From contig NZ_CP147518.1 of assembly GCF_037201965.1 (NCBI RefSeq), positions 4,891,001 through 4,955,000 on the forward strand: a DNA stretch of 64,000 nucleotides, given 5' to 3'. The stretch's first letter is position 1, and each line of letters starts with the position of its first letter. A program made the position numbers and the translations under genes. Under the pieces are notes generated by a model. That model saw nothing but the letters and a program-made list of their open reading frames with translations, did no database searches and was not told the DNA's origin. Of this stretch, positions 24,263 to 33,035 are shown piece after piece. Origin of the DNA: Spirosoma sp. SC4-14. GTDB lineage: Bacteria; Bacteroidota; Bacteroidia; Cytophagales; Spirosomataceae.

Positions 24263-24687
24263 GGCCTCACAAAAAATAAGAATCATTTTTGAGCCAGCCT
24301 GTAGCCTACCAGCCCGTCCACTATGTAACTAAACAAGCCCTGTTTTGTCATTTCAATTTATTCCTATGCTGCTTATCGAGTAAAAGATCGGGTAGAATCC
24401 GGTTCTGTTTGCAGAATATCATATTCACTTTCCAAGAAGAAGTATAATCAATTTCACAATTACGCCCAGTTACTATTAAATTCCGACAAAAGCGGTTTTT
24501 ACCAAATTTTTTTGGTAGTATATTGCGTGACTTTGTCGCAAACGCCCGTCCCCTGGCTGTCAACTTCTATTAATTTTCCAGCCAGTACGTTCTTTAATTA
24601 AGAATTTCCCAATATAAGTTGCTGTTTTTTGTAACTCTGATAATCAGAGCCTTAAAAACGGCAACATAACCCAACGCTGTTACGACC
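24263..24687. other. Non-coding gap of 425 bp before gltB
   Basis: No ORF of note is present. A nested inverted repeat lies at 24484-24538 and a small hairpin CTCTGA/TCAGAG at 24635-24649, 38 bp before the gltB ATG. No promoter close to consensus was found. The length suggests that the regulation of gltBD is encoded here. Confidence 0.5.
24484..24538. repeat. Nested inverted repeat upstream of gltB
   Basis: Outer arms CGACAAA (24484-24490) and TTTGTCG (24532-24538) enclose an inner hairpin TACCAAA (24500-24506) with TTTGGTA (24511-24517) around four T. It is a candidate operator or leader structure. Confidence 0.4.
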
Positions 24688-27600
24688 ATGTCTGATCAGG
24701 TTGACCAAATCACGGAATGCCCGGAACAATCCGGACAAAATCCATCCAATCAGGGACTTTACCGTCCCGAATTTGAACACGACAACTGTGGGATTGGCTT
24801 TGTAGCCCATATTAAGGGCCGAAAATCCCACCAGATTGTTTCCGACGCTCTTCAAATGCTCCGCCGGATGGAGCACCGTGGTGCAGTAGGAGCAGAAGCA
24901 AACTCTGGCGACGGCGCAGGTCTGCTGATTCAGATTCCTCACGAGTTCTTTCTCGACGAGACTCGTAAGTTAGGCGTTCACCTACCCCCTGCTCTCGAAT
25001 ATGGCGTGGGCATGGTCTATTTTCCGAAAGATGTCTGGCTTCGGGAAGAATGCCGGGCTATTCTGAACCGGAAGATGAAAACGCTTGGGCTGGAATTGCT
25101 CTGTTATCGGGTAGTACCGGTCAACAACAGCGATCTGGGTAATGGTTCGCGCTCGGCCGAACCACAAATGGAACAGGTGTTTATCAAGCGTCCTTCCGAA
25201 ATCACCAACGCCGACGATTTTGAGCGTAAACTTTACATTCTCCGTAACTACAGTACACGTATCATCAACGAAACGGTAGCTGGCGTCGATCATTTTTATT
25301 TTTCGTCGCTGTCGTGTCGTACCATTACGTATAAAGGTCAGTTAACGACACTCCAGTTAGAACCCTACTTCCCGGATCTTCAGCAGGACGAAGTGGTTTC
25401 GGCACTGGGCGTTGTTCACTCTCGCTTTTCAACCAATACCTTCCCATCCTGGAAACTGGCACAGCCATTCCGCTATATTGCGCATAATGGTGAGATCAAT
25501 ACTGTTCGGGGTAACGTTAACTGGATGAAAGCGGCCGAAGGTTTGCTGGAATCGTCGAAGTTTACGAAAGAGGAGATGGACATGCTATTGCCTATCTGCG
25601 ACCCCAAACAATCAGATTCGGCCAACCTCGACAATGCCATCGAATTGCTCGTTATGAGCGGCCGGTCGTTGCCGCATGTTATGATGATGCTTATTCCCGA
25701 AGCCTGGGATGGCAATGATCATATGGACCCGGTTCGGAAGGCTTTTTATGAATTCCACGCTGCCCTGATTGAACCCTGGGATGGCCCTGCCTCGATTTCA
25801 TTTACTGATGGCCGTATTGTGGGCGCTACCCTCGACCGGAATGGACTACGTCCCTCACGATTCTGGGTAACCAACGACGATGTTGTCATTATGGCATCGG
25901 AAGTTGGCGTTCTTGATATCGACCCAGCTAAAGTCGTTTCAAAAGGCCGTTTGCAACCTGGCAAAATGTTCCTGGTCGATATGGAGCAGGGCCGTATTGT
26001 TGCCGACGAAGAAATCAAAGCAGACATATCCTCGCGCCAGCCTTATCAGGAATGGCTGGATGCCAATAAGCTTAGAATTTCGGATCTGGAAGCACCGGTT
26101 CGGGCTTATCACAAGTACGAACCGGCCAAATTGCTTCGGATGCAACAGGCATTCGGCTTCACGTCCGAAGACTTGCGGATGATTCTGGCGCCTATGGTCG
26201 AAACGGGTAAAGAGGCTCTTGGCTCAATGGGTATTGATATACCACTGGCAATCCTGTCTGAACAAAGCCAGCACCTGAGCCACTATTTCAAACAACTGTT
26301 TGCCCAGGTAACCAACCCACCTATCGACTCAATTCGGGAACGGTCGATCATGTCGCTCATTTCGTTTGTGGGCGCTACCTATAACCTCCTGAGCGAATCG
26401 CCCAAACATTGCCGCCAGGTAGAACTGGAACAACCGGTTCTGACAACGCAGGAATTCGATAAACTGCGGTTTATCGACAAGCCAAACTTTCAGGCAAAAA
26501 CCATCAACTGCCTCTTTACAGCCGATGGCGATGGCAAATCGCTCGAACGCGCCCTTGATCGCATCTGTCGTTATGCCGAAGATGCCATTGAAGACGGTTA
26601 CTCGATTCTGGTTCTGTCTGACCGGGCCATCGATTCGAGCCACGCTCCTATTCCATCACTGCTTTCGACAGCCGCAGTTCACCACCACCTGATTCGTCAG
26701 GGGCTACGCGGAAAAGTAGGCATTGTGGTCGAAGCGGGCGATGTTTGGGAAACCCATCACGTAGCTACGCTCATTGGCTATGGCGCATCAGGGGTGAACC
26801 CCTATATGGCATTCGAGACGATTGCCAATATGAAAGAAAAAGGCATGTTGCAGGTTGATTATGACCTCGACAAACTTTATAAGAACTACGTAAAGGCCGT
26901 CAATGGCGAATTGCTGAAGATCTTCTCGAAAATGGGAATTTCGACCCTGCAATCGTATCAGGGTGCTATGATTTTCGAGTGTCTGGGGTTGAATCAGGAT
27001 GTAGTAAGTCGCTATTTCACTGGCACAGTGTCGCGCATTGGCGGTATGGGGCTCAATGAAATTGCGAAAGAAATTCTTGTTCGCCATAGCATTGCCTTCC
27101 CCGATACACCAGCGTCGATCTCACGCCTTGAAGTGGGTGGTATTTATCAGTGGAAGCAGCGGGGAGAAAAACACATTTTCAATCCCGACACGATTCACCT
27201 TCTTCAGCAGTCGACTCAGAAGAACGATTATTCGATCTTCAAAAAATACTCGAAACTGATCAACGATCAGACGCAGAAAGCCATTACGCTGCGTGGCCTG
27301 ATGGAGTTCAAAAAAGGCAATCCGATTCCATTGGAAGAAGTAGAACCGATTGAAAGCATTTTCAAACGATTTGCTACGGGTGCCATGTCGTTCGGGTCGA
27401 TCTCGTGGGAAGCCCATACAACGCTGGCGATTGCCATGAACCGCATTGGCGGCAAGAGCAACTCTGGCGAAGGTGGCGAAGACGAGTTGCGCTACAAGCC
27501 CCTGGCTAATGGCGACAGCATGAACTCGGCCATCAAACAGGTTGCTTCGGGCCGTTTTGGTGTAACAAGCTACTACCTGACCAATGCGCAGGAGCTACAA

Positions 27601-29301
27601 ATTAAAATGGCGCAGGGTGCAAAACCCGGTGAAGGCGGTCAGTTGCCAGGCCATAAAGTCGATGATTGGATTGGCCGCACGCGCCACTCTACACCAGGTG
27701 TAGGATTGATTTCGCCCCCACCTCACCACGACATTTATTCGATTGAGGATTTGGCTCAGCTAATCTCGGACCTCAAGAATGCCAACCGTCAGGCTCGCAT
27801 CAGTGTCAAGCTGGTATCAGAAGCAGGGGTTGGTACCATTGCAGCCGGAGTAGCTAAAGCCCATGCCGATCATATCCTGATTTCGGGTCATGATGGCGGT
27901 ACAGGTGCCTCTCCCCTTTCATCGATCCGCCATGCGGGTCTGCCCTGGGAGCTAGGCCTGGCCGAAGCCCATCAGACACTGGTTCGTAACAAACTACGGG
28001 GTCGGGTTACGGTACAGACTGATGGCCAGATGCGCACGGGCCGGGATCTGGCCATTGCGGCCCTGCTCGGTGCCGAAGAATTTGGCGTGGCAACGGCGGC
28101 TCTGGTGGCTACCGGCTGTATTATGATGCGTAAATGTCATCTGAATACCTGCCCGGTTGGTGTTGCCACTCAGAATAAAGAACTGCGTGCGCTGTTTACC
28201 GGTAAGCCTGAGCATGTGGTGAATATGTTCACGTTCCTGGCAATGGAGCTGCGCGAAATCATGGCCGAACTTGGTTTCCGGACGGTTAATGAGATGATTG
28301 GTCAGTCGCAGATGCTCAAACTGCGGAACAATCTGCCGCACTGGAAATACAAGAATATCAATCTGGACGCCCTCCTCTACAAAGAGCCAACTAATCTGGA
28401 TGTAGCCCTTTATAAACAGGAAGAACAGAATCACTACCTGAACGATGTGCTCGACCGGAAGTTGATCGAGGTTTCCAGACCAGCACTCGAATCGGCCGAA
28501 GCGGTTTACGCAGAGTTTACGGTTCAGAATATCGACCGCAGCATTGGTACCATGCTCTCGAACGAAATTTCGAAAGTCTATGGCGGCTCAGGATTACCCG
28601 AAAGTACGATTCATATCAAGCTACGGGGCACTGCGGGCCAAAGTTTCGGTGCATTTGCTACCAGTGGCATTAAACTCGAACTGGAAGGTGATGCCAACGA
28701 CTATTTCGGAAAAGGGCTTTGCGGAGCCCAACTGATCGTTTATCCCGATCGTACGGCTCAGTTCCAGCCAGAAGAAAACAGCATTGTTGGTAACGTATCG
28801 TTCTATGGTGCTACTTCGGGCGAAGCGTTCATCCGCGGTATGGCAGGCGAACGTTTCTGCGTACGTAACTCGGGTGCGAAAGTGGTTGTTGAGGGCATAG
28901 GCGATCATGGCCTGGAATACATGACGGGTGGCCTGGCCATCATTCTGGGCAAAACGGGTCGCAACTTCGCGGCTGGTATGTCGGGAGGGGTAGCCTACGT
29001 GTATGATCAGGACGGCACCTTTGCCTCGAAGGTAAACAGGGAAATGGTTACGCTGGATGGGCTCACCAACGAAGACGAATCGATCATTCGGGAGTATGTC
29101 GAGAAGCATTTCCAATACACAACCAGCAACGTAGCGCTGGCATTGATTCAGGACTGGGATGTGCAGATTGGTCGGTTTGTGAAGGTAATGCCAAGTGACT
29201 TCCGTCAGGCACTGGCCGATCGGGGTATCTCGCTGGCCGAGCAGATTCGGGACAAGAGCGTTGTTTATCAGAACATTGTAGTGGATGTGACGCAGGGGTA
29301 A
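24688..29301 (+). CDS. gltB: Glutamate synthase (NADPH) large subunit
   Basis: This 1537-residue protein makes glutamate from glutamine and 2-oxoglutarate with the small subunit GltD. The N-terminal glutaminase domain begins after a 33-residue propeptide: Cys34 in EHDNCGIGF becomes the N-terminal nucleophile after processing. The FMN-binding synthase domain includes GEGGEDELRYKPL and KPGEGGQLPGHKV, and the 3Fe-4S cysteines are in CIMMRKCHLNTCPVGVATQ at 1144, 1150 and 1155. The C-terminal beta-helix (GXGXG) domain closes the protein, with IVGNVSFYGATSGEAF and FCVRNSGAKVVVEGIGDHG. Length and domain order are normal. gltD follows after 12 bp. Confidence 0.97.
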   Translation: MSDQVDQITECPEQSGQNPSNQGLYRPEFEHDNCGIGFVAHIKGRKSHQIVSDALQMLRRMEHRGAVGAEANSGDGAGLLIQIPHEFFLDETRKLGVHLPPALEYGVGMVYFPKDVWLREECRAILNRKMKTLGLELLCYRVVPVNNSDLGNGSRSAEPQMEQVFIKRPSEITNADDFERKLYILRNYSTRIINETVAGVDHFYFSSLSCRTITYKGQLTTLQLEPYFPDLQQDEVVSALGVVHSRFSTNTFPSWKLAQPFRYIAHNGEINTVRGNVNWMKAAEGLLESSKFTKEEMDMLLPICDPKQSDSANLDNAIELLVMSGRSLPHVMMMLIPEAWDGNDHMDPVRKAFYEFHAALIEPWDGPASISFTDGRIVGATLDRNGLRPSRFWVTNDDVVIMASEVGVLDIDPAKVVSKGRLQPGKMFLVDMEQGRIVADEEIKADISSRQPYQEWLDANKLRISDLEAPVRAYHKYEPAKLLRMQQAFGFTSEDLRMILAPMVETGKEALGSMGIDIPLAILSEQSQHLSHYFKQLFAQVTNPPIDSIRERSIMSLISFVGATYNLLSESPKHCRQVELEQPVLTTQEFDKLRFIDKPNFQAKTINCLFTADGDGKSLERALDRICRYAEDAIEDGYSILVLSDRAIDSSHAPIPSLLSTAAVHHHLIRQGLRGKVGIVVEAGDVWETHHVATLIGYGASGVNPYMAFETIANMKEKGMLQVDYDLDKLYKNYVKAVNGELLKIFSKMGISTLQSYQGAMIFECLGLNQDVVSRYFTGTVSRIGGMGLNEIAKEILVRHSIAFPDTPASISRLEVGGIYQWKQRGEKHIFNPDTIHLLQQSTQKNDYSIFKKYSKLINDQTQKAITLRGLMEFKKGNPIPLEEVEPIESIFKRFATGAMSFGSISWEAHTTLAIAMNRIGGKSNSGEGGEDELRYKPLANGDSMNSAIKQVASGRFGVTSYYLTNAQELQIKMAQGAKPGEGGQLPGHKVDDWIGRTRHSTPGVGLISPPPHHDIYSIEDLAQLISDLKNANRQARISVKLVSEAGVGTIAAGVAKAHADHILISGHDGGTGASPLSSIRHAGLPWELGLAEAHQTLVRNKLRGRVTVQTDGQMRTGRDLAIAALLGAEEFGVATAALVATGCIMMRKCHLNTCPVGVATQNKELRALFTGKPEHVVNMFTFLAMELREIMAELGFRTVNEMIGQSQMLKLRNNLPHWKYKNINLDALLYKEPTNLDVALYKQEEQNHYLNDVLDRKLIEVSRPALESAEAVYAEFTVQNIDRSIGTMLSNEISKVYGGSGLPESTIHIKLRGTAGQSFGAFATSGIKLELEGDANDYFGKGLCGAQLIVYPDRTAQFQPEENSIVGNVSFYGATSGEAFIRGMAGERFCVRNSGAKVVVEGIGDHGLEYMTGGLAIILGKTGRNFAAGMSGGVAYVYDQDGTFASKVNREMVTLDGLTNEDESIIREYVEKHFQYTTSNVALALIQDWDVQIGRFVKVMPSDFRQALADRGISLAEQIRDKSVVYQNIVVDVTQG

Positions 29302-29313
29302 TTGCAAAGTAAT

Positions 29314-30804
29314 ATGGGAAAGCCTACCGGATTTTTAGAATTTGCGCGTGAGTTGCCTAAAAAGCGCGACCCGCAGGAACGAATTCACGATTATAAAGAA
29401 ATAGAAATGCCGTTTTCGGAGCAGGACTCGCAACGGCAGGCCGCGCGGTGTATGGACTGCGGCACTCCATTTTGCCACAGTGGCTGTCCGCTGGGAAATA
29501 TTATTCCTGAGTTCAACGACGCGGTATATGAGCAAAACTGGGCATATGCCTATGAAATCTTAAGCTCAACAAACAACTTCCCGGAGTTTACCGGACGTAT
29601 TTGCCCGGCCCCCTGCGAAGCATCCTGCGTATTGGGAATTAACAAACCTCCAGTTGCTATTGAGTTTATTGAGAAATCGATAGCCGAAGCCGCTTTTGAG
29701 CGTGGCCATGTTATTCCAAAACCACCGAAGGTACGGACCGGAAAACGCGTAGCCGTTGTGGGTTCGGGACCAGCGGGTTTGGCAGCAGCCGCTCAGTTAA
29801 ATAAAGCAGGGCATGTTGTGACCGTATTTGAACGCGCCGACCAGATTGGCGGATTACTTCGATACGGTATCCCTGATTTCAAGCTGGAAAAATGGACTAT
29901 CGATCGTCGGCTGGCCGTTATGGAAGCCGAAGGAATTACGTTCAGAACCAGTGTAAATGTTGGCGTAGATATTACGGCTAAAGATTTATTGGACCAGTTC
30001 GATCTGGTAATGCTCACGGGCGGTTCAACCGTTCCGCGCGATCTGCCCATTCCGGGTCGTGACCTAAAAGGCGTTTATCCGGCGATGGAGTTTCTGAGCC
30101 AGCAGAACAAGCGTATTGCTAACAAACCCGTTCAGGTCGACCATCGTGGTGTGCCGTATGGCGATGGCGAGCTTTGGGCTACCGACAAAAATGTGATCGT
30201 TATTGGTGGTGGCGATACTGGTTCTGACTGTGTTGGCACCTCAAATCGTCATGGAGCTGCCAGCGTTACTCAAATTGAGCTAATGCCAATGCCACCCAAA
30301 GATCGGGCCGCCAGTACACCCTGGCCAAACTGGCCGATGATGCTCCGGACCAGCACTTCGCATGAAGAGGGTTGTGAGCGGTATTGGTCAATCAATACCA
30401 AAGCTTTTATTGGCGACGACAACGGTAATCTGAAAGCGCTGCGAATTGTTGATCTGGAATGGAAAAACGAGAATGGCCGGATGCAAATGGTTGAAGTGCC
30501 CAACTCCGAGCGCGATATGCCTTGCGAACTGGCACTGCTTGCCGCTGGCTTCCTGCACCCTCAGCATAATGGCTTACTCGATGACCTTGGTGTTGAGTAT
30601 GACGAACGGGGCAATGTGAAAGCCGTTAACTACCAAACAACAGCTAACCCCAACGTATTTGCTGCCGGGGATATGCGCCGGGGACAGTCGCTGGTAGTTT
30701 GGGCCATCTCGGAAGGTCGCGAGGCTGCCCGTGCAGCAGATAGTTACCTGATGGGCGAAAGTGTGCTGGAAGGTAAAGCGGTTTCAGTACTGGCCGAAGT
30801 TTAG
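29314..30804 (+). CDS. gltD: Glutamate synthase small subunit
   Basis: This 496-residue FAD protein passes electrons from NADPH to GltB. The N-terminal iron-sulfur part holds CMDCGTPFCHSGCPL (Cys46, 49, 54, 58) and CPAPCEASC (Cys97, 101, 105) that bind two 4Fe-4S clusters. The FAD site GSGPAG lies at 150-155 and the NADPH site VIVIGGGDTGSDC near residue 295. The ending NVFAAGDMRRGQSLVVWAI is the second FAD contact. The ATG at 29314 is preferred to the TTG four codons before it. It forms an operon with gltB and ends at a 40-bp palindrome. Confidence 0.96.
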   Translation: MGKPTGFLEFARELPKKRDPQERIHDYKEIEMPFSEQDSQRQAARCMDCGTPFCHSGCPLGNIIPEFNDAVYEQNWAYAYEILSSTNNFPEFTGRICPAPCEASCVLGINKPPVAIEFIEKSIAEAAFERGHVIPKPPKVRTGKRVAVVGSGPAGLAAAAQLNKAGHVVTVFERADQIGGLLRYGIPDFKLEKWTIDRRLAVMEAEGITFRTSVNVGVDITAKDLLDQFDLVMLTGGSTVPRDLPIPGRDLKGVYPAMEFLSQQNKRIANKPVQVDHRGVPYGDGELWATDKNVIVIGGGDTGSDCVGTSNRHGAASVTQIELMPMPPKDRAASTPWPNWPMMLRTSTSHEEGCERYWSINTKAFIGDDNGNLKALRIVDLEWKNENGRMQMVEVPNSERDMPCELALLAAGFLHPQHNGLLDDLGVEYDERGNVKAVNYQTTANPNVFAAGDMRRGQSLVVWAISEGREAARAADSYLMGESVLEGKAVSVLAEV

Positions 30805-30820
30805 AATCTAATTAGATCAT

Positions 30821-30860
30821 ATACCCAAAAAGGAGACCAATTGGTCTCCTTTTTGGGTAT
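30821..30860. terminator. Perfect 40-bp palindrome ending the gltBD operon
   Basis: The 20-bp halves (30821-30840 and 30841-30860) are exact reverse complements with no spacer. Each strand has five T within the descending arm. It stands between gltD and the convergent ridA-like gene, and would act on both strands. Confidence 0.8.
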
Positions 30861-30900
30861 TACAACTTTTAATACCCTGAGCACAGGGCAATGGCGATGT

Positions 30901-31344
30901 TTATTTCTCGGCGATAACCTCAATCTCCACCAGAATATTGTCATTTACGATTTTGGGGATGCTCTTGATTGAAGCAATGCCAGGAGCACCCTGTGTAAAA
31001 TACGTAGCACTAACACCATTGAGCTGCTGAGCCATTGCCGAATTAACCTCACTCGTCTGGCCTTTAATGTGGTACGTTACCTGCTTCACATTACGTAACG
31101 TAAGGCCAACGGTTCCGAGAGCCGTTTTCAGATTTTCAAATACCTGCTGTGTTTGGGTAGTTAAGTCTGCTCCTACAATATCTCCGTTATCATTTAGCGG
31201 ACGCTGATTACTAACATACACCTCCCGACCAGGGCCAGCCGTTTCGACCTTGTAGAGATAGCCCGTTGGTTGCTTTTGAGAAGTTTGAGCTAGTGCCCCC
31301 GTAAAGGCAAATACGCTCATGAGCATGGTTAAACAATGTTTCAT
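30901..31344 (-). CDS. RidA (YjgF/YER057c/UK114) family protein with a signal peptide
   Basis: This 147-residue protein is a RidA-fold member preceded by a signal peptide (MKHCLTMLMSVFAFTGALAQ). RidA proteins hydrolyse reactive enamine/imine intermediates in the cytoplasm, so export is unusual. The core contains VYVSNQRPLNDNGDIVGADLTTQTQQVFENLKTAL in pieces typical of the family and the final NDNILVEIEVIAEK. The key arginine of true RidA (around position 105 in E. coli) is not obvious: the corresponding region reads GAPGIASIKSIPK. It is therefore more likely a non-deaminase homologue. It is downstream of the DUF2461 gene by 14 bp, so the two may be co-transcribed. Confidence 0.82.
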   Translation of the reverse strand: MKHCLTMLMSVFAFTGALAQTSQKQPTGYLYKVETAGPGREVYVSNQRPLNDNGDIVGADLTTQTQQVFENLKTALGTVGLTLRNVKQVTYHIKGQTSEVNSAMAQQLNGVSATYFTQGAPGIASIKSIPKIVNDNILVEIEVIAEK

Positions 31345-31358
31345 AACAGACTAGCTGG

Positions 31359-32069
31359 TTATAACGTAACAGATTCTTCTTTTTCGTCAAAGAACAGGTA
31401 ATTCAGAAAATCGCAGTAGGGTTTTATGATTCGACACCCACGTACTAGTTCATCGGCAAAGTTTGGCTTCAATACATCCTTATCTGTATACCGATGCACA
31501 AAGAAAAGTTCTTTCCGGCGGAGCAAATCAATTTCTGGATGATCGGCAGGGTACCCTTTCGGCATTACCTTCAACGTTTCGCCATGAATTTCAGGAAAAT
31601 ACGCCCTAAACTCGTCGGCTTCGATGATGTTTTTTAACTCCTCCACATTATAATCTACTTCCTGACGAAATTTTGCCAGATTGGTCGGTGTCGGCTGCCA
31701 CATACCAGCCCCCAGAAACGACTGATTGCCGGGCTGAATCTGAACATAATAATCAATTCGGCCCGAATGGCGCCCACCTGGCCCAATAGCGAATGCCAGG
31801 TTAGATTTATACGGCGCCTTGTCTTTAGAAAACCGGATGTCGCGGTTAATCCGAAAGATGCAATCTTTTACGGCTGTGTTTGCCAGTGGTTCAAAAGGAC
31901 TTAGCCCCGCCAACACGCGTTCGACCACACCACACAGCTCATTTTTAGCACCATCGTACCGGCTGCGGTTTGCCTGAAACCATTCACGATTGTTGTTCTG
32001 AACCAGATCGCGCAGAAAATCAAAGGTCTGCGCTGTAAAGACAGCTTTGGATGTCGGTTTTGTTGTCAT
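31359..32069 (-). CDS. DUF2461 domain protein
   Basis: This 236-residue protein matches the DUF2461 (TIGR02453) family. Characteristic segments are FDFLRDLVQNNNREWFQANR, then FRINRDIRFSKDKAPYKSN, GPGGRHSGRIDYYVQIQPG and the late FFVHRYTDKDVL. The family is widespread in bacteria and fungi and has no assigned activity. No signal peptide or membrane segment is present. It precedes the ridA-like gene on the same strand with a 14-bp gap, and is divergent from the DoxX gene. Confidence 0.88.
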   Translation of the reverse strand: MTTKPTSKAVFTAQTFDFLRDLVQNNNREWFQANRSRYDGAKNELCGVVERVLAGLSPFEPLANTAVKDCIFRINRDIRFSKDKAPYKSNLAFAIGPGGRHSGRIDYYVQIQPGNQSFLGAGMWQPTPTNLAKFRQEVDYNVEELKNIIEADEFRAYFPEIHGETLKVMPKGYPADHPEIDLLRRKELFFVHRYTDKDVLKPNFADELVRGCRIIKPYCDFLNYLFFDEKEESVTL

Positions 32070-32331
32070 AACTAACCAAAGATAGACAATTGCGAAATTC
32101 TTTCAGTTTTCCAATGCCTGTTTTTCGGTTAATTTATACAATTGCCTGCGCTATTAATCCGCCTGTATCGACTCTTTAACTTCCTTCGCAGGGCACACAG
32201 AAAATTCTGTATATTTTCAATAAAAAAATGTAAAATTTAATTAAACTTTATTACAACTATCTGGATATCAGCTTGCATTTCATTTACTCTCACCGTAAAT
32301 TCGGTTGAATTTCACTAAACCACTTACAGCT

Positions 32332-32766
32332 ATGAATATGTTACACCGCATCGAGCACTGGGGCGACACACATCACCCCGCCTGGACCGATGCACTTCGG
32401 ATTATGCTGGGGATTATTCTGTTTCTGAAAGGAATCAGTTTTATTAGTGACACAACGTATCTTTCTCAACTGGTAGGCGGTACTCATTTCGACCTGTGGT
32501 CGGTTATGATTGTCCACTACGTTGCCTTTGCGCACCTAATGGGTGGTTTTCTGATTGCTATTGGCTGCCTGACCCGTTTGATGATCATTCTGCAACTTCC
32601 CATTCTGGTTGGCGCAGTTTTCTTCGTTAATATTCGTCAGGGTTTTTCGCCCTTAAACTCCGAACTCTGGCTGTCGCTGGTTGTGCTGGCCTTGCTGTTA
32701 GCCTTTCTGGTATTAGGGTCTGGACGCTTTTCAATGGACGAGTATATGAAACAAAATGCTCGTTGA
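32332..32766 (+). CDS. DoxX family membrane protein
   Basis: This 144-residue protein has four membrane helices in the DoxX arrangement: ALRIMLGIILFLKGISFI, VHYVAFAHLMGGFLIAIG, LPILVGAVFFV and LWLSLVVLALLLAFLVLG. The conserved R in LRIMLGIILF and the GCLTRL loop are typical. The ATG at 32332 or 32338 is preferred to an upstream TTG at 32305. DoxX proteins are thought to act in membrane redox processes; this one lacks cysteine pairs and its role is unknown. A small hydrophilic gene follows 34 bp later. Confidence 0.8.
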   Translation: MNMLHRIEHWGDTHHPAWTDALRIMLGIILFLKGISFISDTTYLSQLVGGTHFDLWSVMIVHYVAFAHLMGGFLIAIGCLTRLMIILQLPILVGAVFFVNIRQGFSPLNSELWLSLVVLALLLAFLVLGSGRFSMDEYMKQNAR

Positions 32767-32800
32767 TGGGTTAGTTTGCTAACACTCAACAAGCAACGTT

Positions 32801-32998
32801 ATGGCAGACAAAACTCTTGAAAAAGTCGAAAAAGAGTACCAGGATCAACGCATAACTGGTAATCAGAACAATGGTACAAACCACGGCGAAAAAGGAAACG
32901 GACGGAGTTCGGTTTCGCACAAAAGCGCCAAACATTCTAAAGGCAACCACAGCGCTGGTCACCCCAACCAGGGAAATAAAGGGGGGCATAGTAACTGA
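32801..32998 (+). CDS. Small basic low-complexity protein
   Basis: This 65-residue ORF encodes a very hydrophilic peptide rich in Asn, Gly, His, Lys and Ser, beginning MADKTLEKVEKEYQDQ and ending NQGNKGGHSN. Only the first 16 residues look helical; the remainder is probably disordered. It follows the DoxX gene by 34 bp and ends 2 bp before a 15-bp stem hairpin, positions that favour a real gene. I do not recognise it. A nucleic-acid or stress-associated role would be speculation. Confidence 0.5.
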   Translation: MADKTLEKVEKEYQDQRITGNQNNGTNHGEKGNGRSSVSHKSAKHSKGNHSAGHPNQGNKGGHSN

Positions 32999-33000
32999 AT

Positions 33001-33035
33001 CTGACGTGCACCGGCAGCCCGCCGGTGCACGTCAG
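33001..33035. terminator. GC-rich hairpin between convergent genes
   Basis: Perfect 15-bp arms (33001-33015 and 33021-33035) with a 5-nt loop lie between the small basic protein gene and the radical SAM gene, whose stop is inside the right arm. No clear T tract follows on either strand. Confidence 0.6.
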
